This document shows, piece after piece, positions 33,294 to 41,482 of a DNA stretch of 64,000 bases. The stretch covers positions 55,283-119,282 of the forward strand of contig JACQUZ010000166.1 of NCBI GenBank assembly GCA_016210055.1, read 5' to 3'. How positions within the stretch are numbered: position 1 is the stretch's first letter; every line of letters begins with the position of its first letter. The stretch comes from Deltaproteobacteria bacterium. Lineage in GTDB: Bacteria; Myxococcota_A; Polyangia; Haliangiales; SHYZ01. A program made the translations under genes and the position numbers. The notes beneath the pieces are model-generated. The model was not told the origin of the DNA, searched no databases, and saw only the letters and a list, made by a program, of their open reading frames with translations.

Positions 33294-35486
33294 GTGAGCG
33301 ATCCCAATACGAGGAAAGAGAAGCGAACTCCGGTCACCCTCAAGATCAAGTTCAAGAGCGCGACCCTGGATCAGTTCATCGAGCGTTACTCGGTCGATGT
33401 GAGCCATGGCGGGATCTTTATCCGCACGAAGGATCCCTTGGCCGTCGGGACACAGCTTCGTTTCGAGTTTCAGCTCCAGGACTCCACGCCGCTGATTTCC
33501 GGCGAGGGAACCGTGGTGTGGACCCGCGAGCACGATCCAACCAGGATCGGCGTTGCGCCTGGCATGGGGGTGCGCTTTGACAAGTTGGCGCCCGAGAGCC
33601 AGGCGGTGCTCGACAAGATCCTTGCTCAAAAGACCAAGGACACAACACCTGCTCCATTCGAATCTCCGCGAGAGGAAAAGGAAAAGACCAGGGTGGCACC
33701 TGCGCCCCTGGTCAGCGGCCTGGCGGCCAAGACCGCGACGACCGCCGCACCCCCGGCTCCCTCGGTGACCGAACCCAGAAAGACGCTCATGGGCTTGGCG
33801 CCTCCCCGCAGTGGGTTCCCCGAGGAGACGAGCCGCGACGCGACGCCGCTTCCCAATCCGATGCCGTTCCATTCTGGCGGTGACGATGACTTCTCTGAGG
33901 ACGTGTTCGAGCAGCCGACGCGCGTAGCGGCGCTCGATCTCACGCTCCTACGGGCGTCCGAGGGCGACGCCGCACCGAGCGATGACCTGGGCTTGGATAG
34001 GCGCGAGAAAGAAGAGCCGCTTGCTAAGGCCCCGGCGCCAAGAGCCGAAGCCGTAGTTGACGCTCGTCCAGTGGCAAAGCCCGAGGCCAAAGCAGTGGAA
34101 ACGAGGCCTCAGGTCGCAAGCGAAGACACGAGGCGGGATGAGCCCAAGAAGCCAGAGCCGGTTGCCACGCCGCAACAAGCTGAGCCCTTGGCCGAACCCG
34201 AGCCAGAAGAACGAGTTGACGGCAGGGGCGAGATCAGGGTCGAGGAGAAAAAGGGAGAGCCCAAGCGGTTGGTGGACGAGCCCAAGGTCGAGGTCAAGCT
34301 TGATCCCGAGCTTGGGCCGGAGCGCTCGAGGCCAAAACAAGAACCCAGGTCGGGGCGGAATGATTCCGCGCGGGCACCTGCAAGGGGAGCAGAGGCCCCG
34401 CGGGTCGCCGCTCGAACTGAGGTCGTGCAGGCAGTTCCACCGCCGGCCAGGAAGTCATCAGCTCCGCTGTACGTGATGATCGCTTTCCTGCTCGTGGCAG
34501 GAGGTGCAGCGTTCTTCGTCATGTCGAAGAAGAAAGGGAGCGATACGGAACTATCGGTTGCTGCGCAGGCGAGCGCCCAAGTTGAGCCGAGCGGTGAAAT
34601 CGGGAAGCAAGCCCCCCCGACTCCGGCGCCCGATCAGCCAGTGGTGGGAATGCCCCAGAATGCGAACACAGCACCCGAACCGGCGCCGGGACCAACCCCA
34701 GCACCAACCCCAGCACCCCCAGCACCGCAACTTCTCGACGTGTCCGTGGCGTCCGTTCCTCCCGGGGCCACTGTCGAGGTGGACGGAGTGCTGCAGCCCA
34801 TTGTGACGCCGGGCGCCTTGAAGGGGTTAGAGGCTGACAAGACCTACAAGGTAACGGTAAAGCTCGCCTGCTACGCGGACCACGAGCTGGCGGTCGTCCC
34901 ATCGGCAAGGAGAGCGCACGAGATAGCGCTCAAGCCCCTGCCTAAGGTGTTGCGGGTAGTCTCGAGTCCTCCAGGGGCTCTCGTGCTCATCGATGGCAAG
35001 GCAAGGGGAGCATCGCCCGTCAACGTTCCTCTGCCTATCGGGCCGGCCTCCAAGTCGCATGCCGTCGTGGCTAAGAAGGTCGGGTACGTTCCCTCGGAGT
35101 CCGTGGTCCCTGTCGACAGCCCGTGCGTGGAAGAGGGCGGCAAGGGAGTGATCGAAGTAGCGCTGGCACTCTCGCGGGAAGCCCGGGCGCCGAGCCGCCA
35201 AGCACCTGAACGGCCAGTGGCCATGCCGGAGAGACTCAATAAACCGGTGTTGGCACCAAAGGCGGCAGCGTCGACGCCCAAGCCTGCGGTAGCTCCTCGC
35301 CCCAAGGTACCGGAGACGCCCGTTGCCGCGACCCCGACACCGAGCGCACCCGCAGTGGACCCTGCAGCGGCTCCGCCGAAGAAGCCCGTGTCACCACCCG
35401 CAGCGCCGCCAGCCACTCCGCCTTCCAAGCCGGCTGCCGGCGCAAGCGAGGATGAGCACGTACCCGACTGGATGAAGAATCCCTGA
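33294..35486 (+). CDS. PilZ domain - transmembrane - PEGA domain protein
   Basis: This 730-residue protein is predicted to link a cytoplasmic regulatory domain to an exported one. Residues 1-110 form a PilZ-like domain with a basic start, Y-S-V-D-V-S-H-G-G-I-F-I-R-T and a P-G-M-G-V-R-F strand. The acidic, Pro-rich linker spans about 115-385. A single hydrophobic helix lies at about 392-412. After it come two PEGA repeats (about 485-605; V-P-P-G-A-T-V and S-P-P-G-A-L-V-L-I-D-G) and a Pro/Ala-rich tail. PilZ domains often bind cyclic di-GMP, but the classic R-x-x-x-R is only partly visible here. The start is GTG at 33294. Confidence 0.85.
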   Translation: MSDPNTRKEKRTPVTLKIKFKSATLDQFIERYSVDVSHGGIFIRTKDPLAVGTQLRFEFQLQDSTPLISGEGTVVWTREHDPTRIGVAPGMGVRFDKLAPESQAVLDKILAQKTKDTTPAPFESPREEKEKTRVAPAPLVSGLAAKTATTAAPPAPSVTEPRKTLMGLAPPRSGFPEETSRDATPLPNPMPFHSGGDDDFSEDVFEQPTRVAALDLTLLRASEGDAAPSDDLGLDRREKEEPLAKAPAPRAEAVVDARPVAKPEAKAVETRPQVASEDTRRDEPKKPEPVATPQQAEPLAEPEPEERVDGRGEIRVEEKKGEPKRLVDEPKVEVKLDPELGPERSRPKQEPRSGRNDSARAPARGAEAPRVAARTEVVQAVPPPARKSSAPLYVMIAFLLVAGGAAFFVMSKKKGSDTELSVAAQASAQVEPSGEIGKQAPPTPAPDQPVVGMPQNANTAPEPAPGPTPAPTPAPPAPQLLDVSVASVPPGATVEVDGVLQPIVTPGALKGLEADKTYKVTVKLACYADHELAVVPSARRAHEIALKPLPKVLRVVSSPPGALVLIDGKARGASPVNVPLPIGPASKSHAVVAKKVGYVPSESVVPVDSPCVEEGGKGVIEVALALSREARAPSRQAPERPVAMPERLNKPVLAPKAAASTPKPAVAPRPKVPETPVAATPTPSAPAVDPAAAPPKKPVSPPAAPPATPPSKPAAGASEDEHVPDWMKNP

Positions 35487-35551
35487 GCGACTGCTCGGCA
35501 TCTTGGCAATTAGCAAGCGAGTGCCTGCCCTTCAAGCTATGATGCGCGACC

Positions 35552-37642
35552 ATGAAGACATGGGGGCGCGCGTTCCTCTTATTGGCTCCTCTGGCGGTGG
35601 GGTGTGCCGAGGAGCGGCGGTCACTCGTCGACGGGTTGATTCCCGGCGAATGCAATCCGCTTGGCGGTAGCGCGTGCGCGCTTCCCCTCCCGTCCTCGGT
35701 CTACCTGCGGGAAGACAGCACCACGGCGACGGGTTTTCGTGTGGACTTCGCCGTCGGATCGCTCCCCACCAACACCGATCGCGTCACCCTGGATCCTGGC
35801 TACATCAACCGCCGGGACGGATTCTCGGCAAACGCATCCATTGTCGTCTCGTTTCCCGAGGGGGTTGATGACGCGAACTTGCCCCCGGAAAACGATCCCG
35901 CAGCGAGCCTCCTTCCGACGAGCCCAACGGTGTTGGTGGACATGGAAACGGGGCAGCGGATCCCGCACTTCGCAGAGCTCGACGGGTGGGCCGGGGCATC
36001 GCAGCCCGACAAGCAGGCCCTAATCATCCGATCTGTGATCCGCCTCGAACCCAAGCGTCGCTACGCAGTGGCGCTCTTGACCTCCCTGAATGGCAAGGAC
36101 GGAGCCCCTATCACCGTGCCTCCAGGATTCCGTGCCATCCTCGACGGGGAAAAGACCGGGCATCCACGCCTGGAGCGCGTGCGCGGGCGATACCCGGCAA
36201 TCTTCGCCGCGCTCGATCGGCTTGGGATCGAGAGGAAGCAGCTCCTCTTGGCATGGGATTTCGTCACCGCGTCCGACGAGTCGCTCACGGAGGACATGCT
36301 CAAGGCTCGTGACGCGGCGCTTGTCGCCATGGGAGAGAAGGGGCGAAACCTTGGATTCAAGGTGACGGAGGAGGCTGTGCCCACGGATGAGGGCTCGAAT
36401 CCCGTTACGGCCAAGATCCTCACGGGTACCTTTGACGCCCCGCTGTTCATGACGTTTGACGAGAAGGCGCTCCCTGCTGATAGAGGTAAGAACGCCGTGG
36501 TGCCGAGCGACCTGAACGGCTCGCTCGCCACCCAGGGCTCGCTCCTGGCCCGAGGGGCGCAAGGCGAGCCAACGATCACGGGTACGCTCAAGGCACCTTT
36601 CATGGCGGTCATCCCCAGGTGCGCGCTCGAGAGGAAGCCTGTTCCGATCTTGATTTACGGCCATGGCATCTTTGGCCTGCACGACGAGGTGGCGGGGGAT
36701 GACATCCGCAAGATCGCCCAGCACCTCTGCGTGGTTGCCCTTGCGACCGACTTGCTCGGCATGTCCGACGGAGACGTCAACACAGCGATACGGGCCCTGG
36801 CCAATCACAACCGGATGGCTGAATTCTTCGAGAAGATCGTCCAGGGGATCGTGAACACGATCGCTCTGGCCCAGGTAGCCAGGGGCCCAATGGCAGAGTC
36901 GGTCGAATTCTCCGAGGGAGGGAAGCCGATCTTGGACCCTGCTAGGGAGTACTTCTACGGGAACTCCCAGGGGGGGATCTACGGCGGGACCTTCATGGCA
37001 TGCGACCCATTCATCACCCGGGGCGTGCTTGGAGTGGGTGGGGTGAGCTTCTCACTTCTTCTCGAGCGGTCGACCCACTGGGCTTCGTTCCTGCCGGTCA
37101 TCAGCGCCGCCTATCCAAGCCCGCTCGACAACCAGGTGACCGTGCACCTGATTCAGATGGCATGGGATGCGGTGGATCCGGTCACGACTGCAAGAGGACT
37201 GACAGGGCTGCTCGCGCGTCCCGTGCCGGGGTCCCCTCCAAAGCAAGTCCTCATGCAGGTTGCCTTGGGCGACTCAGAGGTGTCGAACCTCGGTGCAGAG
37301 CTCCAAGCGCGCATCATGGGCATTCCGATGCTCGGTCCACCGCTCAGGAATTACGCACCCTATGGGTTGGAGTGGAAGGATGGCGAGCTGGCGAACGGCA
37401 TGGCGGTATACGACCAGGACCCGACGCCCAGGCCGCCTCTTGGGACGGGCCCACGAGAAAAGAACGAAACCCACTGGCGCCTGAGGCGACTCAAGTCGGC
37501 GAGCGAGCAGATCAGGCATTTCTTCGAGACGGGGAAGATCGTTCAGACGTGCATGAAATCCGGCAAGGCCACTGCCTGCGAATGCGGTGCGTTCCCGCAC
37601 GAGCCGGGCTATTCCCCGGAGCCTTGCGGGAAGGACCTATGA
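35552..37642 (+). CDS. Large secreted alpha/beta-hydrolase-like lipoprotein
   Basis: This is a 696-residue predicted lipoprotein (L-A-V-G-C near residue 18). A beta-rich N-terminal domain with Ig-like strands leads to a hydrolase domain with an I-Y-G-H-G-I-F-G oxyanion region and a nucleophile elbow Y-G-N-S-Q-G-G-I-Y-G (Ser near residue 470). The catalytic acid and His are not assigned. The architecture resembles a family of large myxobacterial exported lipases of unknown substrate. The C-terminal tail has a C-E-C-G pair. It is convergent with the deformylase gene. Confidence 0.78.
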   Translation: MKTWGRAFLLLAPLAVGCAEERRSLVDGLIPGECNPLGGSACALPLPSSVYLREDSTTATGFRVDFAVGSLPTNTDRVTLDPGYINRRDGFSANASIVVSFPEGVDDANLPPENDPAASLLPTSPTVLVDMETGQRIPHFAELDGWAGASQPDKQALIIRSVIRLEPKRRYAVALLTSLNGKDGAPITVPPGFRAILDGEKTGHPRLERVRGRYPAIFAALDRLGIERKQLLLAWDFVTASDESLTEDMLKARDAALVAMGEKGRNLGFKVTEEAVPTDEGSNPVTAKILTGTFDAPLFMTFDEKALPADRGKNAVVPSDLNGSLATQGSLLARGAQGEPTITGTLKAPFMAVIPRCALERKPVPILIYGHGIFGLHDEVAGDDIRKIAQHLCVVALATDLLGMSDGDVNTAIRALANHNRMAEFFEKIVQGIVNTIALAQVARGPMAESVEFSEGGKPILDPAREYFYGNSQGGIYGGTFMACDPFITRGVLGVGGVSFSLLLERSTHWASFLPVISAAYPSPLDNQVTVHLIQMAWDAVDPVTTARGLTGLLARPVPGSPPKQVLMQVALGDSEVSNLGAELQARIMGIPMLGPPLRNYAPYGLEWKDGELANGMAVYDQDPTPRPPLGTGPREKNETHWRLRRLKSASEQIRHFFETGKIVQTCMKSGKATACECGAFPHEPGYSPEPCGKDL

Positions 37643-37655
37643 CTTCAGGCTGAGC

Positions 37656-38231
37656 CTAGCTCCCGAACCTCGCTACGAGCTTCTCGACCCGCTGGACGAA
37701 TTCCTGCTTGTGATGCCGCTCGAACTCCTTCCACGTGCAAAACGTCGTCGTGTCCCTCACCCGGTCGACGAATAGCTTGCCATCCAAGTGATCGCACTCA
37801 TGCTGGAACGTCCCTGCTGAAAGCCCTCTTGCGACTTCATCGAACGCATTTCCGTGGCGATCCCAGGCGCGGACACGCAAGGTGACATGGCGCGGGACGA
37901 CTCCGCGGAGATCGGGGACGCTCAGGCATCCTTCGAAGTTGTCGAAGAGCTCGTCATCCAGTGGCTCGAGGATTGGGTTGACGAGCACCGTCAGCGGGAT
38001 CTTGGGCTTGTATGGATACCGCGGGTTGTCCCTCACCTCGATCGCGCACACTCGTACCGGCTCGTATACTTGATTCGCAGCCAGGCCCGCGCCGTCGGCG
38101 TCCCGCATGGTGTCGACCAGCTCGTCGATGAAGCGCTGCATGGCCGGGGTGCCGAGCTCCGCCCGGGATACCTCGCGCGCCGGGGCGCGCAGGATGGGGT
38201 GTCCAATGGAGGCGATCTTGCGAAAGCTCAT
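37656..38231 (-). CDS. def: Peptide deformylase
   Basis: Removes the formyl group from nascent protein N termini. The 191-residue enzyme has all three motifs: G-A-G-L-A-A-N-Q-V, E-G-C-L-S and H-E-C-D-H, so the iron ligands (Cys and two His) and the catalytic Glu or its equivalent are intact, although the third motif reads H-E-C-D-H. It is divergent from the aconitase-family gene, with a 41-bp gap. Confidence 0.96.
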   Translation of the reverse strand: MSFRKIASIGHPILRAPAREVSRAELGTPAMQRFIDELVDTMRDADGAGLAANQVYEPVRVCAIEVRDNPRYPYKPKIPLTVLVNPILEPLDDELFDNFEGCLSVPDLRGVVPRHVTLRVRAWDRHGNAFDEVARGLSAGTFQHECDHLDGKLFVDRVRDTTTFCTWKEFERHHKQEFVQRVEKLVARFGS

Positions 38232-38272
38232 GTCAATAGACTAGCGCCGGGCCTGCCAATACACTACCGCGC

Positions 38273-40246
38273 ATGAAGGCGAAGCCAATGACCATGACCC
38301 AGAAGATCCTCGCCGACCATGCCGTCGGCCTCGATCGGCCATGGGTCCAAGCCGGGGACATCATCCTGGTTCGCGTGGATTTCACGATTGCTAGCGAGCT
38401 CTCGTGGAACGGCATGGAGCAGACGTACGTCAAGCTCGGGCAACCGAAGATTCACGACCCGGCTCGTTTTTTCTTGGCGGTCGACCACACGGTGGACCCC
38501 ACGACGCTCGCCCACGATCAGCGCACCAAGCGGCTGGTCGAAAAGGCCCGCTCGCTTGCGCGGCAAAGTGGAATCAAGCACTTCTATGATGCCAACCAGA
38601 CGATTCTCCACACCAAGTTTTACCGGGATCTCGTGCTCCCAGGGGACGTGGTACTTGGCTCCGACTCGCACACGACCTCGCACGGTGGGCTGGGCGCTCT
38701 TGCGATTGGCCTCGGAGGGGCGGACATCACCGCGGCGATGGTCCTTGGTCAATCGTGGCTCGAGGTGCCCGAGGCAATCGCGGTCGAGTACCAAGGGAAG
38801 CCCCAGTTCGGGATCGGCGGCAAGGACATCATCCTCAAGACGCTCGGTGACTTGAAACGGAACACCGTCGCCATGGAGCGGACGGTCGAGTACCGCGGCG
38901 AGCATGTTCGCGCCTGGTCTACGGACATGCGCTTCACCATCGCCAACATGACCGCAGAGCTCGGCGGTCTCAATGGCATCTTCGAAGCCGATGAGGTCGT
39001 GGCTTCCTGGATCCGCGATCGGCCAGGTGAGGGGCGAAAAGAGGGAGGCCGCTATTTTGCTGCCGATCCCGATGCACCTTACGTCGCCGTGCACCGGATT
39101 GACCTGTCAGAGCTCGGCCCTCTCGTCGCCAAGCCGTTTTCCCCAGACAACGTGGTTCCCGTCGAAGGGGTGGCGGGACATCCCCTCGCGGGTGCCTTTA
39201 TTGGCGCCTGCACGACCACCGAGGAGGAGCTCGTCCTCGCCGCGCTCGTCCTCGAGGTCGCGCTCGGGCGGGGCGAGAAACCTGTCGCCACTGGCCAGCG
39301 AATCGTTGTTCCTGGCGATCTTTCCATCCAGCGGAACCTCCATGAAGCGGGGCTCTGGTCGATCTATGAAAGGGCAGGCTTTACCGTCGATCCACCGGGC
39401 TGCTCCATGTGCCTCGGCGTGGCGAGCCGGAAAGCCGGGCAGGGGGAGAGCTGGATCTCGTCGCAAAACCGGAACTTCCCCAATCGCATGGGAGAAGGCT
39501 CGCTGGCATTCCTCGCGTCGGCGGCGACAGTCGCGGCGTCGTCTTTAGGAATGACGATCACCGACCCCCGGCCGTTCCTGGCCGCTGTCTCGCGTGAGCG
39601 GCTCGCGCGGATCCTGCGTCGGAGTGACGAGAGGCCCGCCCCCGTGGTCGAGATCGTGGAACCGACGGTCAAGGTCGAAGAATCTCGCCGCGCCGCCAAG
39701 GCTGCGCCAGAATCGGCAGGGCCCAGGATCATCGTCGGACGCGTCCAGCGCTTTGGTGACCAGGTGGACACCGACGCGATTATCCCTGGCGAGTTCTGCC
39801 ACCTCACTTCTCTCGAGGAGCTGGGAGAGAAATGCTTCCACTTCGTGCGGCCGGGCTTCGCCGAGCGCGTGCGCGCCGGGCAGGACGTGATCGTGGCGGG
39901 TGAGGGTTGGGGCTCGGGAAGCTCGCGGGAGCAGGCGGTGTGGGCGCTCATGGGAGCCGGAATCCGGGCGGTGGTGGCCAAGAGCTTTGCGTTCATCCAC
40001 AAGCGCAACCTGGTGAACGAGGCGCTGGCCTTTCTGATCGTCGATGACCCGGAGTTCTACTCCCTCGCGGGCGAAGGTGCGACGGTCGAGCTCGATCTCA
40101 TGGGAAGTCGCGTCACGGTGGAGGGCAAGACCTTTGCTGCGCGCGGCACCACTTCGATGATACGCGCGTTGCAGCAAGAAGGGGGCTTGGTTCCCGCCAT
40201 CCTACGTCACGGCCGGGACGTGTTCACGACTCTTGCCAGCATGTGA
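38273..40246 (+). CDS. Aconitase-superfamily hydro-lyase, LeuC-LeuD-like fusion
   Basis: This is a single 657-residue polypeptide with the large (about 1-430) and small swivel (about 485-657) domains of the aconitase superfamily fused, joined by an Arg/Glu/Pro linker. Metal-cluster cysteines are visible in G-A-C-T-T-T-E-E-E and P-P-G-C-S-M-C-L-G. The first motif replaces the usual G-S-C-T-N-G-R, a variant I recall from a fungal-type aconitase group. Active site S-S-R-E and R-N-L elements are present in the swivel domain (G-S-G-S-S-R-E-Q). The substrate could be citrate, homocitrate or an isopropylmalate-like compound. It is convergent with sucB with no gap. Confidence 0.85.
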   Translation: MKAKPMTMTQKILADHAVGLDRPWVQAGDIILVRVDFTIASELSWNGMEQTYVKLGQPKIHDPARFFLAVDHTVDPTTLAHDQRTKRLVEKARSLARQSGIKHFYDANQTILHTKFYRDLVLPGDVVLGSDSHTTSHGGLGALAIGLGGADITAAMVLGQSWLEVPEAIAVEYQGKPQFGIGGKDIILKTLGDLKRNTVAMERTVEYRGEHVRAWSTDMRFTIANMTAELGGLNGIFEADEVVASWIRDRPGEGRKEGGRYFAADPDAPYVAVHRIDLSELGPLVAKPFSPDNVVPVEGVAGHPLAGAFIGACTTTEEELVLAALVLEVALGRGEKPVATGQRIVVPGDLSIQRNLHEAGLWSIYERAGFTVDPPGCSMCLGVASRKAGQGESWISSQNRNFPNRMGEGSLAFLASAATVAASSLGMTITDPRPFLAAVSRERLARILRRSDERPAPVVEIVEPTVKVEESRRAAKAAPESAGPRIIVGRVQRFGDQVDTDAIIPGEFCHLTSLEELGEKCFHFVRPGFAERVRAGQDVIVAGEGWGSGSSREQAVWALMGAGIRAVVAKSFAFIHKRNLVNEALAFLIVDDPEFYSLAGEGATVELDLMGSRVTVEGKTFAARGTTSMIRALQQEGGLVPAILRHGRDVFTTLASM

Positions 40247-41470
40247 TTAGATATTGACGAGCAGCCGCTCGGGTTGCTCGAGCCGTTCCTTCAGCCCAAC
40301 GAGGAACTGCACGGCCTCTCGCCCGTCCACCACCCTGTGGTCGTAGGAGAGCGCGACGTACATCATGGGGCGGATCTCGACCTTGTCACCGAAGGCTACT
40401 GGACGCTTGACGATGTTGTGCATCCCCAAGATCCCGGTCTGCGGGAAGTTGAGAAGCGGCGTGGACATGAGCGAGCCGTAAATGCCGCCGTTGGTGATCG
40501 TGAACGTGCCGCCGCTCAGCTCTGCCAACGAGAGCTTGTTGTCCCGTGCCTTCTGCCCCAGCTCGGCCACCTTCTTTTCAATCTCGGCAAAGCCCAGGGA
40601 ATCGGCGTCGCGAACGACCGGCACGACCAAGCCACGCCCTGAGCCCACGGCCACGCCAATGTCGTAGTACTTCTTGTAAATGATGTCCGTCCCGCGCACC
40701 TCGGCGTTGAGGCCCGGGAATTCCTTGAGCGCCGCCACGCAGGCCTTCACGAAAAAGGACATGAAGCCCAGCTTGATCCCGTGCTTGGCGACAAAAGCGT
40801 CCTGATGGCGCGACCTCAGCGCCATGACTGCGCTCATGTCCACCTCGTTGAAGGTCGTGAGGATCGCGGCCGAATGCTGGGCTTGCACGAGCCGCTCGGC
40901 AATTGTCTTCCGTAGCGGCGTCATGGGCACGACTTCTTCCCGTGGCGACCTTTCGACCTGGGAAAGGGGTGCGGGGGGGACTGTGCTGGCAAGTGCCCGC
41001 ACCTCGGGTGCGGGGGGAGCGCTTGGCGACGCCGCCTGGATCGCCGCCAATGCGGCAGAGACCGCTGGGAAGGCGGCGGTCATGGAGACGGGGTCGCCGA
41101 GGTCGAGCCCCTGTTCACGCAAGGCTTTTCGGCGAGAGGGGGAAAGCGCAGGGCTCCGTTCCACCAGTCCACGAGGCAGGCCTTCCTGCCTGTCGTCGGA
41201 CGAATCGCTCGCCGCCGTATCGTCATGGCGAGCCCCGTTTTCAATCTTTCCAATCACGTCGCCCACCCGGACCGTGGCTCCCTCGGCGAATCGCTGGGCG
41301 GCGAGCACCCCCGTTGCTGGTGAAGGGAGCTGCACGCTCACCTTGTCGGTTTCCAGGTCAACGACCGGCTCGTCCGCCGAGATGGCTTCTCCAACCTTTT
41401 TTAGCCAGCGAGCAATTACCGCTTCGGTGATGGACTCGCCCAGCGCGGGAACTACGAGGTCATTCGACAT
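40247..41470 (-). CDS. sucB: Dihydrolipoamide succinyltransferase (E2 of 2-oxoglutarate dehydrogenase)
   Basis: The 407-residue core component of the oxoglutarate dehydrogenase complex transfers succinyl groups to CoA. An N-terminal lipoyl domain has its lipoylated Lys in E-T-D-K-V-S-V. A short, reduced E3-binding segment (S-P-S-R-R-K-A-L-R-E-Q-G-L-D) lacks the usual G-T-G-x-G-G-R. The catalytic domain ends in D-H-R-V-V-D-G-R-E. sucA lies 12 bp upstream on the same strand, so they form one operon. The E3 gene is not in the window. Confidence 0.96.
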   Translation of the reverse strand: MSNDLVVPALGESITEAVIARWLKKVGEAISADEPVVDLETDKVSVQLPSPATGVLAAQRFAEGATVRVGDVIGKIENGARHDDTAASDSSDDRQEGLPRGLVERSPALSPSRRKALREQGLDLGDPVSMTAAFPAVSAALAAIQAASPSAPPAPEVRALASTVPPAPLSQVERSPREEVVPMTPLRKTIAERLVQAQHSAAILTTFNEVDMSAVMALRSRHQDAFVAKHGIKLGFMSFFVKACVAALKEFPGLNAEVRGTDIIYKKYYDIGVAVGSGRGLVVPVVRDADSLGFAEIEKKVAELGQKARDNKLSLAELSGGTFTITNGGIYGSLMSTPLLNFPQTGILGMHNIVKRPVAFGDKVEIRPMMYVALSYDHRVVDGREAVQFLVGLKERLEQPERLLVNI

Positions 41471-41482
41471 GTCTCTCAGTCC

